Below, piece by piece: positions 11,501 to 24,800 of a stretch of 64,000 nucleotides of DNA. The notes under the pieces are model-generated. The model saw only the letters and a program-made list of their open reading frames with translations, did no database searches and was not told the DNA's origin. This DNA comes from Moniliophthora roreri. Taxonomy: Eukaryota; Basidiomycota; Agaricomycetes; Agaricales; Marasmiaceae. The position numbers were made by a program, and so were the translations under genes. Each line of letters begins with the position of its first letter. Positions within the stretch are counted from its first letter, which is position 1. The stretch lies in the NCBI GenBank assembly GCA_001466705.2, contig LATX02000222.1, forward strand, positions 372,001-436,000, written 5' to 3'.

Positions 11501-14500
11501 ACTTGAAGTAACATCGAGCAAGTAATCGTATCAGCTGCTCGTTCCTCTGCTTCGATGGATTTCGTGGGTGTTCGTTCTCGGCTTGCAGATCTCGAGCGAC
11601 TTTGTTGGAGAATTGACGAAGGTATCCTAGACTCTCCTCTTGTGCTCCGTTTGCCCATAGGAACTTCAGGTGAGCATAGACAACATCTGGCGGTGCTTTG
11701 AGGCCGGTCTGTTCACGAGAACGATGGCCCTAATCACTTTAAGAAAGCAAGCAGCTCGATGAAGCGAAGTTACGAACCTTGTCCATTGACGGTGGTGAAA
11801 GAAGTGACTCGATCGTTTTCTCCGCTAGGACCATACGGTCAGATTTCCGGCAGAGGTTCGCAAATTTGATCCACATCTGAGGCGCTTCTTCTGGTTTCAA
11901 AACGAGGGTCCGAACTTGCAGAATGCGTTGCCAGACTTCAACATCTTTCTGGCAGCCTTGCAACCTAGCAGATGTTGGATCAGTATACATAGTAAACGAA
12001 CTATGAAAACGGTTTACCGCTTCATCCAGGTCTTACGCATCGTAGCTTGACGATCAGGCTGGTCAGCGCTTTGTTTATACGCAATAATCTCTTCCAATTC
12101 TGAGAGCATTTGAGCTCGAACCATTATGCTGTCAATTATGAGGACTCGTGAGGACCGGGGCGAAGCAATAGATGACCATAGTGTACTCACTTATACGAAC
12201 TCACATAACCCTCTCCGACGAAGGAAGTGAGTTCCGGCTCGAGCAGGTCGCGAGCTTTGGCGATATGCACGAAAGCTTTTGAGAACTGGTTTTGGTGAAT
12301 CGACAGAATGGCTCGGTAGAAGGCTCGATCCGGCGAATCGGATCTCATAGTCGCTATGTAGTCATCCATGGAATCCCATTCATTCAATGACCAGGCCGCC
12401 GCTGCCGCGATAGGGCCAATCTCCCTTCGATCTTCGTGGTTGGCATGATCCCAAAGTTCGTCCACTTGCTGGGCGAGTTGATCCCATTCTCCTAAAGCAT
12501 GTAAGCATTTCATGCGACCAATCTGAACGCCCGGCGCATTTGGATCCATTTCTGCCCTTTTGTTGTATACTTGGAGTGCTTCCTGCCAACGTCCGAGTCG
12601 TTCGTACCATTCCTCGTGTCGGGTGACATCGTATTGCTCTCGCGCCATTATCAAAGTGCCCCAGGCAGCATCATGCTGTTGGAGACGGGTGTTAATCGTG
12701 ATGATAGCCTCAATGGTGGATGGCGAAGCATCGGAAAAGAATTCCAGCTCTTTGTAATGCAAAGCCTTCGCATAAGCGAGTATTTTAAGGGAATACTCTC
12801 CGAGAGTTCGATGTTCGATGGGAAGCGGTTTTTCCTCGTGCTCCATGAACTCGGCCAAGTTCAACCATCTGTGGATGAGATCAGAAGGTGCTGTAGGCGA
12901 TGAAATGGCGGTCTCGATGGAGCGAACAAGATCCTCCTGCAGTAATATTAGATCTATGAGAATGAAGGAATTCTATTACTCACCTGATATTGATCATATA
13001 ATTCTACCCAACAAGAGATGAATGCCGCGTTGAATAACTCTTTCGCAAGCGGCGGATGAATGTCAACCAAGCTCATACAAGCACGAAGGGCGTGGGAAGG
13101 CGATTCCTTCATGAACTCGACGCTCAGTCGGTGCATCCAGGCAGTCCAATCATCTCGAGTGCTGACTTGGGAAACGTCCCAAGCTTGCTTTAGATGCTGC
13201 TGATTTACGGTCATCTTCGCCGCTTCTGCTGGTGTCGAGAACTCGGCCGTTTTGGACGGATCGCTGTGACTAAATGCAGGCACATGAATATTAGGCGTCG
13301 TCGACCGCTTTGGGGGCATACCTTATATCAAACACGCCAGATTCCTGTATCAATCGTTCGCCATTCAGTAGTTTTGATATCAAGCCCTCATACTTCTGAT
13401 GAGTGATATGATTTCTCAGAAGAGCCTGGGGAACAAAATAAGCTACGTTGGCATGTGCAGGGTGGGAGGCTCACCTTGTTTATGGTTGGTACGAAGATAG
13501 CGAAATCGGATCCGAGCTGGACAGCCAATGAGCAGAGGGTTTCCATGACTGCCATGCGAAGTTCATTGTACCCATTTTCGAGCACCCGAATCAACGGGTG
13601 AACAATGCGTGAAGCATGATCAGAGAAGTTGACCCGCTTTGATAAAATATCTATCGTCTGGATGGCATTCTTCCGCAGACCAAGTGGGGCGTCACTCCTC
13701 TCGTAGGATTTGACAATTACTGGAATGACCAGGTGCAGGTATTCCTCGATATTGGAACCAAATGTCTGTAAGGCGTCTAGCACTTTGCTCTGGATATTGA
13801 CCCTCTTCTCGTTGAATTCGCCATCGAAAACCTTGAGCATCAACGGAATGATACCGGGAAGGAAGGGCTTGAACTCGGAGCTCAGGGCCTTCCCAAGAGC
13901 CTCAATCAGACCAACGATTGGAACATGCAGATTTGCGTTCTTCCAAAGTTCGTTGATAAGCTCAAAGAGATTCCCTGTGTAGTTACGAATATGCTGTTTG
14001 AGGATGCCGACGAGAATAGAGAGTTGTTGCAGATGGAACTCTTGGTAACGAGTAGACGCGGCACGAGTCACAGTAGTGAATGCCGGGATGATCTAAATAG
14101 TTGACGTCAGACTTCGTCCACGATGTTGGAATTGTACAGACCTGAGGTAAGAAGGCTACGGACTTCAGCCCCTGGGTCTTGAAGATGGACATGATGGCTT
14201 CGACGACGGCATAGTGATGACTCGCAAGGGCGGGTTCCTTCAAAACCGCTAACAGAGCAGTTATCACAACAGTCTGGAAGTAGTCGTCCGATGCACTCGA
14301 CAGGTTCCGCTGATTAATTGGCACCTGATTAACGGCCATGACGGCTGTCTCATGAGTGGAATCTTCGGCACCTCTCTCCTACAGCCGAACAGTCAGGAAA
14401 GATATAGGACAAAGCAGAAGAAAACAGACCTTGCGTCTATATGGGTCGACGGCGCCCAATATGCCTAAAACCTTGACCACCTCTCTTCTCACCGCCTGAG

Positions 14501-17313
14501 CGGGCTCTGTCCGTAGAATTTTACCTAGCATCTGCAACAGCTGTGGGTGTTCCACCAGAGGTGTGATGACATATCCTGTGCTAGAGCACACTTGGCCTAA
14601 CGTGTGCAGAGCTGCATCCCTCTGAATGAAAGAGGTATCGGCCAATTTGGCCATGATGATCTGCATCAGCTCCGGGATGTGAGGAACAGCCGTCTCACCG
14701 CCAGCACATGTTAACTCTCCGAGACACATCAAGACGTTCGCAGCAACAATGGGATTAGAATCATTGGCTTTCTTCAACAGCGCTCGGAGCATCGGAATTG
14801 CGTACGGCTTGATGATTCGCTGAGTCGCACTGACGAGAAGGGTGAGCAGGCGGGTACATTCCTCGCGGCTACGTCTAGAATATCTGTAAGTGAGATGTGA
14901 AATTGGAACTGGATGGGCTTTACACACCGAACGGTGGAATACTCCAGCTCAGTAAGAAGTTGGATGAGCGCTTTTCGGAGCGATGGCATGACATAAGCAG
15001 GATTATGCTTAGCTAGGCGTCCAATCAATGTCACAGCAGTGATACGATTCTCAAAAACCTCGTCGTTGAGTGCGATAAATAACGAGCGTACGTTCTCAGC
15101 TTGAGCTAAATGTTTGTCAAACCTCTCATGTAGAGAAGAGAGGACAGTTTGACGTATAGAGGGCTCTGTCATTGAATGGTGAGTAGCCAACTTCAATGGC
15201 ACAGTACTATGCACATACCTGGATCAGCGATGCCAACAGTTAGCAGCTTGTCCAACACATCACTGATGACCTCAATGGCATGACTGCTTGCCTGGTAGGT
15301 AATTGGGTCTCGCACGAATAAGCGACAACATGTTAAAGCAGCTGCCCTTCGGACTTCGGCGTGGTCGTCTTCAAGGTATGGAAGAGCACACTGACGGACA
15401 ACCTCATTCAAGGTGTGACCTGTATTGAGTGAGAAGTATAGGTCTTTCCCGTTAGAGTTTTGCTTACCAGTGAAATCAAAAGATCCTAAAGTATTAAGAG
15501 CGAGCGTTATCAATTCAGACTTCTCGGTGGCAGAGACCTACGGCAGTTAGATGTAAGGAGCTAACCCGTAGCATTGCAAATAGGAAAACTGACTTGTGAC
15601 ATGTTCAAATCTCTGCTCAATGGTACCGCCTCCACGCGAGGAAGAGATGGTGGTGCGCCTAGTGGTTTATAGGGTTGTCCACTCAAAAGATTGCACAAGA
15701 GGTCCAAGAGTCGATCTTTGGATGAGTTGTTATACACCTCATACGCGCTTAGATAAAAGGCATACGAAATACCTTGAATAGTCTTCAGAAGTGGCGGTAT
15801 ATGTCTTGCAATCGCGGTAAGAGCCTGCCTCAAAGGCTCACTCAGCCCAGCGGCAAACATCAGGTCGAGTTGGTCATGCAGATACTTGGTCAAGTTGGGA
15901 CCAACAGCAGAAGCCAACATCCCAACACATTGAAAGATCGGTTCTTCTTGTGGCGCGTTCTTTCTCCTGCAATGGGGTCAGCAAAGAGTTCTCTAACTGT
16001 GCCAAGTGACGCACCCTCTGCCTTGAAGACCAATCTTGATTTGATCCATGATTGATTCAAGGAAAGGTTTCATATCACTTCCCACCGCCGTCGCGGTGTG
16101 CCCGATGGCGACAAATGCTGAGAAGAAAGAGATTGGAGCGTGATAGGCAAATGAAAAACGACTTCACGTACCAAAAGATCTTTCGGTAGGCTTCTCAAGT
16201 TGGGTCAAAAGATGTCCCATGGCTTTGTGTAAGAAATGCTCGGTAAAGGTCTGCGTATCGTATGCGGCGAGTGAGGGTATCATAGTGATGACCATCTTCC
16301 GAACTAGATTGTCTTTGTGAGCTTTGAACCGAAGGATTTGCTCTGCGGTGTCCATGAAATTCTCTTTCATGAACTGGGAAAAGGGTCAGACTACGATCGT
16401 CCGGTGATACGGAGGACACACCATGCCTGCATGAAGTAGAAGTTCCCGATATGTGAGGAGCGACCCGTGAATGACTTCCGAAGGGGTTAGTTTGAGGCCA
16501 GCTTGGGCATCCGACAAAATCTTGTTCAGATACGGGCTTCGAACTTGGCGCTCGCGTTGTGTGACTATCTCCAAGCATGCAGCTAATAGTTCAGCTGCCC
16601 CTTCACGAACGTGTACCTTCGGATCACGGATGGGGGCCAAAATGTTATCGAAAACAATGCCAATGTGGGCTTGGAAGTAGGTTGGACTATTCCTAGCGAG
16701 TTCTTTTAAAATAAGAACTCCCGCATATCGCGTCAGCTCTGGCTTATCGGGATGCAGAAGCTCGACAGCAGCTGGCACTTCAAAATCCATAAATCCCTCG
16801 CCAAAAGCCTGTCCTCCAATTTCGGCAATCTGACCCAACGTTTTCGAGGCCGCGAGCATTAGATTGAGTTCGGGATTTGGGAGCAGGTGCTTCACATAAT
16901 TGTAAAACCGGAAGAGATTGCGTTTGAACTCGATGGTTTCTTCTCCATCGACATCCAGCAAGTGATCTAATGACATATGAGTCTCAGATTGACTTGAGAA
17001 AATAGACAGGCGCACCAATAGCTATCAAGCCACCAAAATTTGCTTGAATATCCTGGCTGTGCAGCAGGTCAAAGATCCTTCGATTAATGTTGTCATCCCA
17101 GAGTTTTTCTGCTGTATCTGAAGACATTTCTGAAACAATAGTGCCAACCTATCCCAAGGTGTAAGCCGAAGAAATCCTAGTGCAAGACTATCGACTCACA
17201 TATCGTCGAAGTTCTATGGCCGATTGTAGACGCGCATCTGGGGTTTTGTTCTTCAGTCCATGAAAGATTTGAGTAAGGGCATCGGTTTGAGCTGCCTGCT
17301 GGGTGGACGCCAT
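8555..17313 (-). CDS. TOR: TOR serine/threonine protein kinase (PIKK family)
   Basis: Complete gene, 31 exons, 7,200 nt coding, 2,399 aa; the reading phase closes exactly. Exon starts (minus): 17313, 17148, 16966, 16373, 16117, 15966, 15537, 15419, 15165, 14883, 14378, 14092, 13425, 13269, 12936, 12128, 11964, 11708, 11412, 10950, 10693, 10486, 10295, 10137, 9942, 9645, 9232, 9022, 8879, 8730, 8582. Introns are 42-69 bp. TOR is the central nutrient and growth kinase of TORC1/TORC2. HEAT-type helical repeats fill roughly residues 1-1130, FAT about 1250-1800, FRB about 1865-1960, kinase about 1985-2290, FATC 2368-2399. Visible key residues are S1886, W1952 and F1959 (rapamycin-FKBP12 face), K2038 (ATP), D2189 in GDRHPSN and D2208 in DFG. 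The protein ends CAFW, close to the CPFW end of mTOR. The first ATG opens a typical TOR N-terminus. No inactivating change is seen. Confidence 0.96.
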
Positions 17314-17566
17314 GGGCAGACACCCTTAGCACGCTCAGATACTGAACTCAACGTATGCAGAGTCGATAGTTCGAGGCTGTGAGATGGTAGTCAGGAGCTG
17401 CCTAATCCAGGTGAGCGTCAAGGCGGTGCCAGGTAACCGGGCAGCGGCAATTTACTGAGGCCTTCTCGACTCAACACATATAGCAGTATTTTCTTGTCCT
17501 CTCTGCCGTTCTATTATCAATGCGAATCGCAAGTATTAGTATAGCTACAAACGCGTGTCCAAGTCA
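17314..17566. promoter_or_regulatory. Upstream region of TOR
   Basis: This interval lies between the TOR start codon (minus) and the first plausible start of the rightward fragment. It should contain the TOR promoter and 5' leader. No specific site is recognised. Confidence 0.4.
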
Positions 17567-18075
17567 TGACATCTCTGGTCCACAATCGACACAACAACCT
17601 GGAAGAGTGAGTCGTTCAGTCAATATCAACATACCCGTGGCTCTTAGAAGCAGTCTCCCATGTTCTCCGACATAGAGAGCGACCAGCGATTGGTGCTAGT
17701 GGGCTATGGGAGACACTGTCTTCTCCGTGTATCACTCTGGAAACGGTCTTTGTGCAAAAATCTCGTGAGTATGTATAGTGTATTAAATTATTGTTCATCA
17801 CCCTACGACGGCATCTTGAAATCACTGCACAATGCACAGGGAAGAATGTCGTTCTTTACTGTTGACGGTGTTTCTGACTTTTTGGCTTCAGATTCAGACA
17901 CCGTATCTACTTACAGCTTGTGCTCCTTGATGACATCGGAGTGGACCAGCATGCTTTTCCCCCCACCGTCGTGGATCATTTAGAGGCTACAGCTTTCTAC
18001 GAGCACATGCGTTTCCGCATCGCTCGTACCCTACGTAACTACGTGAAGCAGCTTTGGTTGTTTAAAGGGAGGCAA
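17567..18075 (+). pseudogene. Possible gene fragment interrupted by transposons
   Basis: I do not recognise this gene. Two short frames start here (ATG at 17567 and at 17660). The frame from 17660 runs to a good donor GTGAGT at 17765, with an acceptor at 17839 (75 bp intron). The most protein-like tract is about 17893-18060 and includes LLDDIGVDQHAFPPTVVDHL followed by an Arg/Tyr-rich helix-like stretch. CpG content is normal, as in the neighbouring genes. I could not join all exons in one consistent frame. The tract runs straight into the target-site duplication of the MITE at 18083, and AT-rich transposon sequence follows, so the 3' part is probably lost. Alternatively it is non-coding DNA upstream of TOR. 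Confidence 0.35.
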
Positions 18076-18082
18076 GTTGGTG

Positions 18083-18442
18083 TAGGAGTGCCAACGGCTC
18101 GGCTCGCTCGCCGGCTCCAGCGGCTCTAGAGCCGAGCCGTGTGGAGCCGCTTGCCCATAATGGCTAGTGGAGCTGTTAGGGGTAAATGGCTCCCAGGTCA
18201 AGTACACTGGCAATTGACAGTGACTGTCCCCATGATGTCCTATTTAGTTTCCTTTTTTACCTCAAGGCTGAACAATGCTTTCTAGATGCATACAGCAATA
18301 TTGTGGGTAATTTTTTTGCATTGAAAAAGCAGAGAGCCACCAGGGTGGAGCTGCTCACCTACAAATGGCTCCAGAGCTGGAGCCAGATCAGCACTCCACA
18401 AGCAAGCTAGGAGTGAGCTGAGCTGAGCTGTTGGCAGCCCTA
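18083..18442. mobile_element. hAT-like MITE with 8 bp target-site duplication
   Basis: The 360 bp element has imperfect terminal inverted repeats: TAGGAGTGCCAAC on the left, and TAGGGCTGCCAAC on the right read on the opposite strand. The flanks are AGTTGGTG (18075-18082) and AGTTGGTA (18443-18450), a 7 of 8 match, as expected of an 8 bp hAT duplication. Both arms continue into subterminal GGCTC/GAGCC repeats. It has no coding capacity and so is non-autonomous. The left arm keeps CpG (CGGCTCGG) where the right arm has lost it (CAGCTCAG). Confidence 0.8.
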
Positions 18443-18464
18443 AGTTGGTAGCATATTCAATGGT

Positions 18465-18840
18465 AAACTGTTATGAACATGGACATGAGAATACTATGTG
18501 CATGTATTACTCAATATTCTTTCTCTTTCTATGCTGTTCTTTTCCATTTAGTCATCATTCTATGACATTCTCTGTACTTCTATGTCTTACTCATTGTTTC
18601 TTCTTTTTTCTATGTCTTTCCATCCATTTCTATTTGTATTACAAAGGTTAGCTACAAGCTGTGTATATAAACCTCTCATACTGAGTACAGGCTCTTCAGC
18701 TTGACCTGGTTAATCATAAACCTTGTGCTAGCAAATGAACCTTGAACCTTCTGAACTAAACTCAAACTTGAACCTTGATCTAACTTCACTACATTACTGT
18801 GGGGTTAGAGTTAGTGTTGCTGTGCAAGTAACATAACACA
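18465..18840 (+). repeat. LTR-like repeat D, copy 1
   Basis: This copy shares with 19100-19597 a series of blocks in the same order: a pyrimidine-rich part, a TATA-like segment (tgtatataaa), CAGCTTGACCT, CTCAAACTTGAACCTTGAT and CTGTGCAAGTAA. It is probably a solo or second LTR of the gypsy element whose gag starts at 19599. Boundaries are approximate. The 18841-19099 spacer between copies shows only degraded, stop-rich frames. Confidence 0.5.
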
Positions 18841-19099
18841 AGGTCAAGCTGATCAGAAGCTGACCTCTTGAGGTCTAGACATCACTTAAAATAATGCCAC
18901 CAAGAGCATGCCTGACTGCACAGGATGAAGAGACACTAGATTGCAAAATCAGTCTTACAGAATAGCTTTGACTCCTAGGGATCAGAGTTTTGGTGAGCTC
19001 TGAATTGACCTCGCATACAATTATAACCTGCCACCAGCATTGGAACACCATCCAGCAGTTACAAGACATGCTTGGGCCAGGTTTAATGACAGAAGAAGA

Positions 19100-19597
19100 A
19101 ACATGTCCAGATATCATGTGTTACAGTTTTTCTAGTTACTGAGTGTCTATTCTTTTCATCTTTACACTCATACTATGCTTCCCTTTAACATCTGGACATC
19201 TACACTTCCTCTGTTCCATTTTCAGTATCTTTCTTACTAACTATTCTTTAATGTTCCATGATCTTCTTCATATTATTCACTCTATGACATCATTATTCTT
19301 TTTCTTTCTATCACTTTCTATCACTTACAAAACACATATTTCTTAGACATTCTATAGCATTCTCTGTGTATAAACAACTAAGTACAAGACTTGTATTTAA
19401 GTAGAGTAGTACTAGATCTAAGCTCCTCAGCTTGACCTAGTTAAATCAACTTGTGTCTAGTCAATGAACAAACTTTCTAAACTTCAGACTTTGTCTGAGC
19501 AAACTCAAACTCAAACTTGAACCTTGATAACTTAACATTTCACTTTTGCTTAAGCAAGTGTTGAGTTGTTGTTATTACTGTGCAAGTAATGTAACAT
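19100..19597 (+). repeat. LTR-like repeat D, copy 2 (probable 5' LTR)
   Basis: This copy has the same ordered blocks as copy 1 and ends immediately before the gag-like ATG at 19599. Its position and promoter-like content suit a 5' LTR of the adjacent gypsy remnant. I could not define TG..CA ends, so the limits are tentative. Confidence 0.5.
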
Positions 19598-19598
19598 C

Positions 19599-21830
19599 AT
19601 GACTGAGAACAGCTTGACCTGGCCATCCATGCTGAAAGAATCACCTACTGAAGAGAGAGGCTCACCATCACACAAATTGATAGAGAACTCACCAGAATTA
19701 TCATGCTTAACCACTTTTGGAGAAGAACAGTTCACAGAAGAGGCCAAAATGTCAGGAGAAGTGAGCTCAACCCTGAAGAGAGAACTGAAGACTCAGAAAG
19801 AGATGATGATCTCAGTAGCCACAGCAGTACTGGAAGAAGTGGAGAAGAAGAAGGAGAAAGAGAAGGAGAAGAAGGGAGCCAAAGTAGCAGCTCCAGACCC
19901 CTTTGAAGGAGATAGAAAGGACACAAAGCAGTTCATGACCAAAGTTGAGATATTCATTTGCATGCACCCAACAGACTATGATACTGACGAGAAAAAATGT
20001 CTTTTCTTGCTCTCATATCTCTGAGAGATAAAAATAGCATCCTGGAAACAGACACAGACAGCTAAGATCTTCAACAAGAAGAATGAAGATCCAGAACTGA
20101 CCTGGATGGACCTTAAGGAGGCCTTCAAGAAGCACTACTTGCCAGCAGACATCCAGGCTGAAGCTCAGTTACAGATTGAAGATCTCTGCATGACTGATAG
20201 AGCTGACAACTATGTTAATGATTTCTGAGTTTTGGCTGATGAGTCTGAAAACAATGACCAAGCTCTTATCCACATCTTCAGAAAGGGACTCCCATACTTG
20301 CTTGCTGGGAAGGTTCTAAACCAGCCACAAGGAAGGCTGGGTGATCTAGAAGGATGGTATAAAGCAGCTATATAGTGTGACAAACAATTCAAATATGCCA
20401 AAACTATACAAAAGCTGAAGAAATTCTGGGTGGCTGACAAAAAGAAAAGAAAGTTTATAAAATGAAACAGAACTTCTATCAACTGTGTGGACAGTGGTTG
20501 TCTGACAGAAGAAGCAAAGAAGGAGTATATGAGTTAGGGCAAATGCTTCTGATGCACAAAAACAGGACATGTTTCTTGGGATTGTCTGTTGAAAGGAGCA
20601 GCAAAAGTAGAAGAGAAGAAGGAACAGAGAAAGACTCCAAGAGAGGCCTACACAAAAATTAGAGCACTTGTATGAGAATATAACCTGGACAAACAGATGG
20701 AGCTATTGGACATCATGGAGAAGGAGAGTTTTTAAAGTGGCAGAAGAGACTGACACTCTCTCTGCCACTTCTGATCATGATTTCAAATGTTGTATTAGCT
20801 AAGCTTGAATGAAATTCTATTCACATTCCTATCTCTTACAATGTTGTAACAGAAAACATCAGAGTACAAAGTCTTCTGGATTCAGGAGCGGGAGAACTCT
20901 TCATGAGCCCTGAAATGGCATCACAGCTGAAATTATGGAAATATTGACTTCCTGAGAACATTCAAGTTTTCAATGTAGATGGAATGCCAAACAAAACAGC
21001 CTGGATTATGCATTCAGTAACAGCTTTATATTCAATAGGATCTGAACATTTAACAGACACCTTCCTTCTCTCAGGCCTTGGGAAGGAAGATATTATTTTG
21101 GGATTACTATGGCTTCAAAAGTACAACCTGGACATTGATTGGTGATTGGGAGAAATAATGTTCTGACTGAAAAGGTACATCAAAATTCCTAGAAATTGAA
21201 GCATGCTCAACTGGGAAGAACCAGAGGAAATCATCCAAAGGATAGACATAAGAGCTAAGTTATCAGTCTCTCAGTCTATGGCACACATGACTCAGCAAAA
21301 AGAGAAGCTCTTGACAGAGCTCATTCTGACATACCTTCAAGATTTTTCATTCCAATTTGAAGATAGAGCTGCCAAACACTTCTCAATTTCCAGGTCCTAT
21401 GACCACATGATAGACCTCAAGCCAGAATTCAAGCTGATGGACTGCAAGCTTTACTCACTGATGGCAATGGAACAAAAGGAGTTGGATAAGTTCCTGGAGG
21501 AGAAGTTACATAAAGAATACATTCAGAAATTAAAATCACCAATGGCATCTCCATTCTTCTTCATAGGGAAAAAGGAAAAGGATGAGCTCTGACTAATGCA
21601 GAACTATTGATGACTGAACAATGGGACTATCGAGAACACTTATTCCCTTCCTTTGGTGTCAGATTTGCTGGACAAACTCCATGGTATGAAGATCTTCTCC
21701 AAACTGGACTTATGAAACAGATATAACAATATAAGAATCAAAGACAGAGACCAATGGAAAGCAGCCTTCAAAACAAATAAGAGATTATTCAAGCCTACAG
21801 TTATGTTTTTCAGATTAATGAATTCCCTAG
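19599..21830 (+). pseudogene. Ty3/gypsy gag-pol remnant 1
   Basis: Decayed retrotransposon polyprotein. Gag begins at 19599, with a Lys/Glu-rich segment followed by a capsid-like domain (about 19880-20400). A zinc knuckle of C-x2-C-x4-H-x4-C form lies at 20544-20585, with a TGA inside its first C-x2-C. An aspartic protease motif DSGA is at about 20879-20890. Reverse-transcriptase sequence follows from about 21500: ASPFFFIGKKEKDEL, YSLPLVSDLLDKL and then a KLDL block. Most stops are TGA where the family has Arg, as expected if CGA became TGA. The remnant ends abruptly at 21830 where LTR-like repeat A begins; the catalytic core of RT, RNase H and integrase are absent. It is not functional. Confidence 0.85.
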
Positions 21831-24800
21831 TAATACACTAATTTTATAAACCTTTCAAATTCCATATATATGAATGTCATTTGGATGTATTTAAACAGTT
21901 GAAATGATAAGAAACATGGAAATAGAAGGACTGATATGAGCCTGAGTAGCCAGTCAAAACCTATATATGCTTGATGGCATGAAGCTATAAGTTAATTGCA
22001 CTATGGTATGCTCCACATGAGTACCAAGTCACTTATAGACTCTCAATATTATGCATCTAGCCTCCCAAAACCTGTAGAGACCTCTATACAGTGTTGTTCA
22101 AGAGGAGACACATCAATAGTTGAACATATATATGGTGTATCAAGGGGATATTTTACTTTTAAAACAACTTTCATTTACTCTCAGAGCTCATTCAAGCTCA
22201 GGATGATACCTATGATATATCAAGAGAACAGAGATGATGATATCCCAATCAGATATACAATGAAATATTAGCTCAAGTATATGATCACTCTGCATTCTGA
22301 GATGGTGATGCAATGATTCCTCCAAAGATAGGAGAAAGTAATAGGGTGGAAATCAGATAGGACTGATAGACGAGAAAAGAACATAAGAGATAAGAATGAG
22401 TCAGTCAGATAGGACAGACAGAACAAGGAAATACTCAATGACTCCTATGGAAGTTGAGAATATTTCTGACCATTGAAAAATAGGATAAGAAACTCCTGTG
22501 CAGTGGCAGCAGGTTTCAGGCCTAGATACCCATATACTGCATGGAGGGCCTAGCTTGAGTTGTGCTTCCAATACCCAAGATTGTATTTATTGGTAACCCA
22601 CATGCCTATATACAGTATGGGACTGCTATTGTGACAAGGGACTGAACTCATATACATTTATTTTGTGATTTTCCTGTGACCATTATGATATATACCTATT
22701 ATTATAATTTTATTGTAAATATTTGTTTTCAGCAGTATATAAGGACAGCCATTTTGTAGGTGGGAGCAAGAGGAATCTGCCCCACTACTACATGATTTGT
22801 ATGTAGCTATTGTTTGTGTAGAAAAATCACATTTGATCAGATCTTCCTCCTCATGTCAGGCCCTAGGGACTCAGAGTAGACCTAGTTGAGATATAAGACT
22901 ATAAACCAAACTTGATAGTGACAGCAAAGCCAGATATTTGTTCTGTGCTTTAGTGAACAGTCATTTTCAAGTCAAGAGAAGACTTTGTATCAGAAAGTTT
23001 TGGTGGCTTTCTGGAGGCAGCTAGTGTTTTGCTAGTGTCAACACATCTTAGAGAGGGCTCAGGCTGCATTAGAAGTAGAAGTTTTCCTGCTTAAGTGTGT
23101 TACAGATCACAACCAAGAGGGTTGTATCTAGTACAAGGGGTACTGTAGTCTTTGATTACTTGGGTTATCACTTCAGAGTAGTCTTACCATCACCTCAGTG
23201 CAATTAGCTGTTGTATTTAGGCTTGATTGAGATAATAGAAACCAGAAAACACATAATAAAAATGAGATTTATAAACAAATATACCTACATAGTCTCTACA
23301 TTGATAAACAAATACATATTTAGTAATTTGTCTAAGATAAGACTAATAGAAAACTACCCAAAAGATAACCTCCAAAAGTCTAACTCAGGTTGTTGTGCAA
23401 GTGTGGATCCATGTGATCAGAGTTACTGCACTTAGAATGCCAACAAAACTCTTAGCTAGGTGGATTTTCTCTTATTGAAGCAATCTACTTCAAAGTGTTC
23501 ACCTCCAGAGGAGTATATATGGGTTTTAAAAGAGTTTATATTGCACAAAGCACAAAACACAAGAGCTACAGTCCCACCAAAAGACTCAGTAGCTAATCTA
23601 GTCTGACCCTATGGAGTTCAAGACTTCTTTAAGACAACTACAGTATACAGTGTACTGGAAAAGTTCCTAGACCAGTTTCTACAAAGAGCTTAATTGCAGG
23701 CCCAATTCCTTTGTTAAGACTCTAAGTGTGTCACAATCTGATACCCAACACAGGCCACACTCCAAAAGCCACCAGAACTTTTAGTGTAAAGTTATCTCTT
23801 AGAAAAGTGCTACAAGGCACTCAAGATGTTATTTCTTGTCTCTTGCAATGCAAGTTTGTTATCAGATTTCTATCTCTCTGGAGTCACTCAGGACCAATCT
23901 CCAGGGCCTGAAGTGAGAAAGCAAAACTGGAATGGCACACAAAATTATACACCAAATGAACTTGTCATGTATTCACAATCAGAGGGGGCAGAGTTACTTG
24001 AGTATATATGAATATCTAGCTGTCCTTATATACTGTCCAAGGAATATTTCTATAGGAAAATGTAAATAATGTCCAATAATTCAGGAAAATAATAAATGAG
24101 TGACTGAGATGCTAAAAGAGGGAATATTCAGATGTCACGGAGTCTGGCCATTAGGGTATCCAATCATATTCACACAGGTATCCACTTTCCAGGTGTTCTG
24201 GACTCTTAGATATTTGATTTTTCTCTTTTCTAGGTGGGTCTGGATGGATGGATGAGTCTATCCATTCCACATTCTCTTTTCCAGCATCTGCACAGCTGCT
24301 GATGTCTGGGTTTCAAAGCTTCTGAGGCTGGAACATACTGTTCCTGTTCCTGTCTCCTTTGATAATTCATTCTTGATCTTATCTAGGACTTCACATTCCT
24401 TAGATATCAATTATATGTCTTGTTGTATCTGTAGTCACATAGCTACACTTGTTCTGAGGTGTTTCAACTCTTTCTGAGGTTGCATTGCCCCTTGTTAAGT
24501 AATTTCATCTATTTGCACCATATTAGAACTCTTTATTAAGACATCATCTGCTTTGATTCTGATTTGCATATTCCAATGCCTGATCATTCTCTGATTGTTC
24601 CTTTTCTTTCAAGTTGTCTCTCTGTTCTGATGTCTTCTCTAAGTACCTCTGTACTGTATGACTGCATGTTGCACTTTGCAGATGTCATAGAAAAGTGAAT
24701 AAATTGAAAAATCCCATTGATAGCACTTTGAGAGAGCTTAGTTAACTAGCCAACATGTTCATATGGTTATAGTTAGGTTCCCTACAGGTTTCAGGAGTGA

